Positions 42,938-46,619 of a stretch of DNA of 46,619 nt are shown one piece after another. The DNA comes from a virus. Position numbers and translations under genes: made by a program. The notes under the pieces are model-generated. The model saw only the letters and a program-made list of their open reading frames with translations, was not told the DNA's origin and did not search any database. The first letter of the stretch is position 1. Every line of letters begins with the position of its first letter. The stretch covers positions 1-46,619 of IMG/VR virus record IMGVR_UViG_3300035670_008640; one strand, 5' to 3'.

Positions 42938-44424
42938 ATTAGTTCGCCAGATTTGGTTATTTTAAATTCTATATTATTTATTTCAAAAACTAAATTTCCT
43001 TTATTTGTTTTTCCGATAAACTGAGCATTTTTACTTTCTGACAATAAAAATCCTGCAGTCGATTCTTGTTCAAATGTTTCAGACAATTCAACAACTCTTT
43101 TTTTCTGATTTACCTTTTTAATTTTATCATTTAAAAAGTTATTGATTCTTTTTTCTTCCAATAAAACTTTTTCTTCGTTTGTATATGTGAAGTATTTTTT
43201 TAGAATTTTTTCAGTTTTTGACTCCATAAATGAGTCTTTTTTGAGTGTACCTAATCTTGGACTACCGTATTTTTCTCTGTTAAAGTTAAACACTCTTTCG
43301 TTGAAATCGTTTTCAGGGTCATTTTCATCATATCTTCCTGTCATACTTTTGAAGTCACGATACGATACTGGTGGGTGTGCGTCAAAATCATATTTATCCA
43401 AATCTCTTAAATCAATGGATTCTTCATCACTAAAACGATTGTAACCAAATTCATCATTACCGTAGATATCATATTCTTGTAATTCTTCTGTGTCTCCGAC
43501 ATCCTCACCGCTTGAATCTAAATCTAAATCCATAGCAGCATTATCACCAACACCTAAATCGTCTTCAATTCCGTAATCAATTTCTTCTTCTTCAAAATTA
43601 GATAAGATATCTTCCTTATCTTCATCAGATAATAAATCCAAATTAATTGCTGATAATATAGAATTAAGTATGTACTTAATATTTTCAGAACTTAAATTTT
43701 CTAATTCATTTAATTTTCTTAATTTTTGACCTAATTTCCCAGTGAGTTTTTGAACGGACTTGAATGATGTTTCTTCACCATCTTTTTGGTCTCCTCCCAT
43801 ATCGGCACCCATATCGGCACCCATATCGGCACCCATATCGGCACCCATATCTCCTCCCATATCAGCACCCATATCTCCTCCCATATCAGCACCCATATCT
43901 CCTCCCATATCTCCTCCCATATCAGCACCCATATCTCCTCCCATATCGGCACCCATATCCATACTAGCGTCCGCTGTTGGAGCTGGTGCAGGTGGTGGTG
44001 CAGGAGCTGGTGCAGGTGGTGGTGCACTTTCTGATGAATCTACAGATGGTTTTGGAGTTTTTAAAGTATATTTCTTTTCACCCAATAACTCTATACCTGA
44101 ATGATTTTCATATATTCTATTTAATTCTCCTGCCATTAAATTCAATTTCTTCATGGCTTGAGAATAAGATCTATAGTGTTTTCTATTTTTCATAGGTTCT
44201 ATATAATCAAATTCAGATTCGTTTAAACTTCTCTTGATTACATAACCTAATTTTTCATGGACAATACCATATGTATGTCCATCCGCTAATTCGACAGTAT
44301 AATCTGTATTATTATTGTCATTATTTTTTGTTACAGGTTCATTATAACGCGCGATTTCAAGAATACGATTAATTTTATCATATCCCTGTAATTTTTCACT
44401 ACCTAAAGGTTTTAAATCTGCCAT
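42934..44424 (-). CDS. Acidic virion protein with Asp-Met-Gly-Ala repeats
   Basis: The 496-residue protein has an N-terminal domain (about 1-115), a Pro/Ala linker (133-152), a DMGA/DMGG repeat region (156-210), an acidic middle, and a C-terminal helix-then-beta part ending KGNLVFEINNIEFKITKSGELI. The repeat is at DNA level a 12-base unit (14 copies). I do not recognise a family. It begins a group of six packaging-region genes. Candidate gp21 sites include LNES (N-term) and LSES (C-term). Confidence 0.7.
   Translation of the reverse strand: MADLKPLGSEKLQGYDKINRILEIARYNEPVTKNNDNNNTDYTVELADGHTYGIVHEKLGYVIKRSLNESEFDYIEPMKNRKHYRSYSQAMKKLNLMAGELNRIYENHSGIELLGEKKYTLKTPKPSVDSSESAPPPAPAPAPPPAPAPTADASMDMGADMGGDMGADMGGDMGGDMGADMGGDMGADMGGDMGADMGADMGADMGADMGGDQKDGEETSFKSVQKLTGKLGQKLRKLNELENLSSENIKYILNSILSAINLDLLSDEDKEDILSNFEEEEIDYGIEDDLGVGDNAAMDLDLDSSGEDVGDTEELQEYDIYGNDEFGYNRFSDEESIDLRDLDKYDFDAHPPVSYRDFKSMTGRYDENDPENDFNERVFNFNREKYGSPRLGTLKKDSFMESKTEKILKKYFTYTNEEKVLLEEKRINNFLNDKIKKVNQKKRVVELSETFEQESTAGFLLSESKNAQFIGKTNKGNLVFEINNIEFKITKSGELI
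43795..43959 (-). repeat. 12-bp tandem repeat (Asp-Met-Gly-Ala/Gly)
   Basis: 14 copies of a 12-base unit, codons for DMG plus Ala or Gly. Copies differ only by two versions, GCC and GGA, arranged in an irregular order. Strong DNA identity implies recent slippage. Confidence 0.9.
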
Positions 44425-44438
44425 AATATATATTTTTT

Positions 44439-44615
44439 TTAAGAATTTAATCCATTACCACCAATTAATACAGTGTTGCACTGTATAGACTCAACAATAG
44501 TATAAGCGGATAATGCTTCACTATAGACTACATCTGTCATTATTGAATGAGGAGTTTCCGTTCCTCCCGTGAAAATTATCGCCTCATTATAACTAGTACA
44601 TGCTGTTACTGCCAT
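44439..44615 (-). CDS. Small hypothetical protein (58 aa)
   Basis: A frame from ATG 44615 to TAA 44439 codes MAVTACTSYNEAIIFTGGTETPH...GGNGLNS. It is too short for simple length filters, but the promoter-type element lies 12 bases upstream and it fills the gap between the nucleotidyltransferase and the 496-residue protein. The sequence is hydrophobic/Gly-rich with two Cys; no motif is recognised. Confidence 0.6.
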   Translation of the reverse strand: MAVTACTSYNEAIIFTGGTETPHSIMTDVVYSEALSAYTIVESIQCNTVLIGGNGLNS

Positions 44616-44627
44616 TGGATTTTTCTT

Positions 44628-44637
44628 TATAAATATA
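44628..44637 (-). promoter_or_regulatory. TATATTTATA element (exact) before 44615 gene
   Basis: Exact sense-strand copy 12 bases before the small gene. It would drive the packaging-region operon down to gp17. Confidence 0.5.
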
Positions 44638-44654
44638 TCTAATGTGAATAAATT

Positions 44655-45416
44655 TTATTTATCTTTAATAAAATTTTCCTCAATAGATAAAGATTTATCT
44701 ATAAAATTTATTTTTGAGTCAAATAATTTTTGAATATAACCGTTTCTTCTAAGGTATTTAAATACCAAATTTTCATAAGAAAACTCTCCACCTCTTTCAA
44801 GTCCGCTACTTCTAAATTTCTTTAATTTATTTTTGAGTTTATCCAATTTTTTAATTGAATTTTCTAAATTATCATCATTATGTAAACTGTGTATGGTTGT
44901 ATCAATTAAGTCCATCCAGTGAAATGCCTTATCTTTAATTTTTTTAGAATCTATTTTAACATTTTCAGGTGAAGGTTTCTTAACCCATTTATCGTACATA
45001 ATAGAATAAACACCACTTGATAAATGCATTTCATTTAGGTCTTGAACATATACCTCAACTTCATAACCTTTTATTTTTATATTGTGAGTTGAGTTAAACA
45101 CGGTTCTTTTTAAATCAAACAATTCAGAATATAATTTACTATTATCCCCAAAGTCATCAAAGTTATATATGATATGTAAATCAATATCTGAAAAGTTAGA
45201 CCAATTAAAATTAGCCAAAGACCCTGTCATTGTAACGTCTTGAACGAAGGTATCCACAGACAAGAAATCTAAAAATTCGTCTGATATTTTTATTAATCCT
45301 TTTCTTATCTCTTTTTTTAAAGAAGAATTTTTAAAATCAGAAGAGTTATCCCATAGCATGGGATTTAATGTGTCTTGTAAATAAAAACTACTAATTATTT
45401 TATTTTTATTCTCCAT
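44655..45416 (-). CDS. Predicted nucleotidyltransferase
   Basis: The 253-residue protein carries the minimal nucleotidyltransferase signature: TGSLANFNWSNFSDIDLHI, with the GS motif (65-66) and D77-x-D79. A third acid follows in YEVEVYVQD. Its body is helical. Such enzymes transfer nucleoside monophosphate to protein, nucleic acid or small molecules, and a phage protein of this type is widespread, with unknown target. It starts four bases after a TAATATTTATT-type element and is followed by the small 58-residue gene. Confidence 0.75.
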   Translation of the reverse strand: MENKNKIISSFYLQDTLNPMLWDNSSDFKNSSLKKEIRKGLIKISDEFLDFLSVDTFVQDVTMTGSLANFNWSNFSDIDLHIIYNFDDFGDNSKLYSELFDLKRTVFNSTHNIKIKGYEVEVYVQDLNEMHLSSGVYSIMYDKWVKKPSPENVKIDSKKIKDKAFHWMDLIDTTIHSLHNDDNLENSIKKLDKLKNKLKKFRSSGLERGGEFSYENLVFKYLRRNGYIQKLFDSKINFIDKSLSIEENFIKDK

Positions 45417-45420
45417 AAAG

Positions 45421-45430
45421 AATAAATATT
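45421..45430 (-). promoter_or_regulatory. TATATTTATA-family element (AATATTTATT)
   Basis: Sense-strand AATATTTATT ends four bases before the ATG at 45416. With a -10 role the RNA would start at or inside the start codon. Confidence 0.35.
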
Positions 45431-45438
45431 ATTAATTG

Positions 45439-45687
45439 TCATTTTGTAATTTTTTTATACGGATACTTTTTTGATATTTCTTTACTAAAAAATGAACCTT
45501 GTGATTCGGACATCCTAAATTTTGTATAAAGTTCGTGTGGTACGCCAGTATACTCATATTCGGTATCATTATTAAATGTCACCAGTAAAACACTAGAAGA
45601 TGTATCATATTCTGTTTTTTTAATTGTGGATGACTTAATTTCGTTAATAATTTTTTTTCCTTTGATTTTTTCTGATATAATTCCCAT
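45439..45687 (-). CDS. KTSC-domain protein
   Basis: The 82-residue protein matches the KTSC domain: SSTIKKTEYDTSSSVLLVTF, NDTEYEYTGVPHELYTKF, and SQGSFFSKEISKKYPYKKI. Small stand-alone KTSC proteins are common in bacteria and phages; one group joins lysyl-tRNA synthetases. It is expected to bind RNA or a partner protein, with role unknown. The N-terminus adds a basic helix (KIKGKKIINEIK). Hsp20 lies upstream, separated by a terminator. Confidence 0.75.
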   Translation of the reverse strand: MGIISEKIKGKKIINEIKSSTIKKTEYDTSSSVLLVTFNNDTEYEYTGVPHELYTKFRMSESQGSFFSKEISKKYPYKKITK

Positions 45688-45711
45688 GATTTTTTTTATT
45701 TAAATGATAAA

Positions 45712-45740
45712 AAAAAACCCTACAAAATGTAGGGTTTTTT
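45712..45740 (-). terminator. Intrinsic terminator after Hsp20
   Basis: AAAAAACCCTACA (45712-45724) pairs perfectly with TGTAGGGTTTTTT (45728-45740) around AAA. The A-run just left of it gives a U-tract on the minus strand. It ends the Hsp20 transcript. Confidence 0.9.
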
Positions 45741-45746
45741 CGGGAT

Positions 45747-46130
45747 TCATACTAATTCTATAACCTTCCTTTTTTCTTTTTTTGTTTTTCTCTTTTGCAA
45801 TTCAACTCTTAATATACCGTCAATAATTTCAGCCTCAATATTGTCTTGATCCACGTTTTCAGGGATATTAAAAATTTTATTAATTGAATAATATCCATTT
45901 TTTAATGAATCAGACCCCTTAGTTCTTTCTCCCTTGATGAATAGTTGATTGTTTTCAACCTCAACCGATAAGTTTTGTTTATTAAAACCAGGGACCATCA
46001 TTTCCATATAATATCCATTTTCATCTTCATGTATATTATAAGATGAATGTGACTTTAATGATGGAGTATCAAAAAGATAATCATTAAAAAAGTTATCTAA
46101 CAACGAATGATTTTTTAAAACTGTTAACAT
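45747..46130 (-). CDS. Small heat shock protein Hsp20
   Basis: The 127-residue protein has the alpha-crystallin domain order: SYNIHEDENGYYMEMMVPGFNKQNLSVEVENNQLFIKGER, and NIEAEIIDGILRVELQKRK, where GILRV is the usual GVL signature region. The C-terminal IELV matches the I-x-V-like tail used for oligomer assembly. These proteins hold unfolded proteins for later refolding; phages carry them, and a role in virion assembly or host stress is suspected. It is divergent from a Clp-type ATPase, forming a chaperone pair. Confidence 0.9.
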   Translation of the reverse strand: MLTVLKNHSLLDNFFNDYLFDTPSLKSHSSYNIHEDENGYYMEMMVPGFNKQNLSVEVENNQLFIKGERTKGSDSLKNGYYSINKIFNIPENVDQDNIEAEIIDGILRVELQKRKTKKEKRKVIELV

Positions 46131-46366
46131 TTTATTTTTTATTTTTAAAGTTTATTATTTATGTAAATAAGTTTTATAAAAAATGTGCCAATAAATAAAA
46201 CAAGAAAAAATGTCATTAAAAAAGAAAACAACATGACAAAATGTCAGTATTGATTTTTAAAATAAAAAAAAATATATTTTTAACATGGATATTAATTTAG
46301 ATAATGTTAAAAAAAGAACTTTATTAAGTATCATAGTGAAGTAATAATTTATATAGATAATAGATA
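46131..46366. promoter_or_regulatory. Divergent regulatory region between hsp20 and clp-like
   Basis: These 236 bases hold an inverted repeat TGACA-AAA-TGTCA (46234-46246), a further TGTCA at about 46211, and on the minus strand TTGGCACA-TTTT-TTATA (46191 down), which resembles a sigma-54 -24 box with a poor -12 box. TATATTTTTA lies at 46273-46282 on the plus strand. A 19-codon frame (46285-46344) could be a leader peptide but has no other support. Chaperone genes on both sides suggest stress-linked regulation. Confidence 0.4.
46234..46246. promoter_or_regulatory. Inverted repeat TGACA-N3-TGTCA (operator candidate)
   Basis: A perfect 5-base palindrome around AAA, about 104 bases before hsp20 and 121 before the Clp-like ATG. 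It could bind a regulator. No bound factor is known from the sequence. Confidence 0.35.
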
Positions 46367-46619
46367 ATGATAGAATCAGTAGATCCAAATGAAAAATCAT
46401 CAGGTAAAAAGAGAGACTTTGGTTCCTCAAAAACACCTGTATTAGATAATTTTTCAAGAGACTTAATAAAACTAGCATCTCAAGGAAAATTGGATCCTGT
46501 TGTTGGAAGAGAACAGGAGATAAAAAGAATTGCTCAAATTCTTTCAAGAAGAAAAAAGAATAATCCAATTATAATTGGTGAACCGGGTTGTGGAAAAACC
46601 GCAATTATTGAGGGTTTGG
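46367..46619 (+). CDS. Clp-type AAA+ ATPase, N-domain-less, 3' end cut
   Basis: The frame begins at ATG 46367 (an in-frame stop at 46361 precludes an earlier start) and runs off the right edge. Residues 25-84 match the first AAA+ domain of ClpB/Clp[44 protein letters not shown] and [12 protein letters not shown] (Walker A). The usual N-domain of about 150 residues is missing: only about 24 residues precede the linker. It would unfold or disaggregate proteins. Without the C-terminal part, ClpB, ClpC or ClpA cannot be told apart. Confidence 0.85.
   Translation, partial: MIESVDPNEKSSGKKRDFGSSKTPVLDNFSRDLIKLASQGKLDPVVGREQEIKRIAQILSRRKKNNPIIIGEPGCGKTAIIEGL

Noticed and set aside
43760-44104. Plus-strand frame with Ser-Pro-Ile repeats
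   Set aside because: Antisense of the Asp-Met-Gly repeat.
46285-46344. 19-codon frame before the Clp-like gene
   Set aside because: Very short, no SD, no known motif; a leader peptide cannot be supported.
46257-46568. Minus-strand frame across the Clp-like start
   Set aside because: Antisense to a clear AAA+ domain.
1-46619. tRNA genes
   Set aside because: No cloverleaf or CCA-type sequence seen in the short gaps.

Overview
The window looks like part of a large T4-like myovirus genome, probably infecting a member of the Bacteroidetes (Flavobacteriia-like). The evidence for a T4-like phage is a recognisable head and packaging set: major capsid gp23, scaffold gp22-like, prohead protease gp21, portal gp20 and large terminase gp17. 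It also has a gp55-like sigma factor and a gp5-like baseplate protein. The evidence for a Bacteroidetes host is indirect. The DNA is very AT-rich, almost no gene has a Shine-Dalgarno sequence, there is a Bacteroidetes-style ribosomal protein bS21, and one small protein resembles DUF4494. No tRNA, rRNA, CRISPR or insertion sequence was seen.

Layout. 1-4846 (minus strand): three surface or tail-appendage proteins, one cut by the window edge, one with mucin-like Thr/Pro linkers, one with a LamG-like domain. 4904-22293 (plus): small virion-type proteins and a WYL-like protein; then glycosyltransferases mixed with an exonuclease, dUTPase, HAD phosphatase and PhoH; then the sigma factor, baseplate proteins including the gp5-like one, and two small proteins. 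22290-23470 (minus): a cupin-like protein and a Cys-rich basic phage protein. 23514-23774 (plus): one small gene facing gp23 across a bidirectional terminator. 23824-46130 (almost all minus): gp23 and gp22; a glycosyltransferase/methyltransferase cassette; a double RCC1 propeller, a fibre-associated protein and a collagen-like fibre; an HsdS-like fragment; gp21, gp20, gp17 and further virion proteins; a nucleotidyltransferase, a KTSC protein and Hsp20. The bS21 gene is the only plus-strand gene in this block. 46367 to the end (plus): start of a Clp-type AAA+ ATPase that lacks an N-domain.

Genes are tightly packed. No stretch longer than 300 bases lacks a gene; the longest is 46131-46366. A ten-base element, TATATTTATA on the sense strand, recurs 4-30 bases before many transcription-unit starts and always points the same way relative to the gene. 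With the gp55-like sigma it suggests a late-promoter class giving very short leaders. Together with the missing Shine-Dalgarno sequences and phage-encoded bS21, this hints at phage tuning of leader-poor translation. A second theme is sugar chemistry: five glycosyltransferase genes (one a two-domain fusion), two methyltransferases and a HAD phosphatase sit among virion genes, some of which encode Thr/Pro- or Ser/Thr/Gly-rich chains that could be glycosylated.
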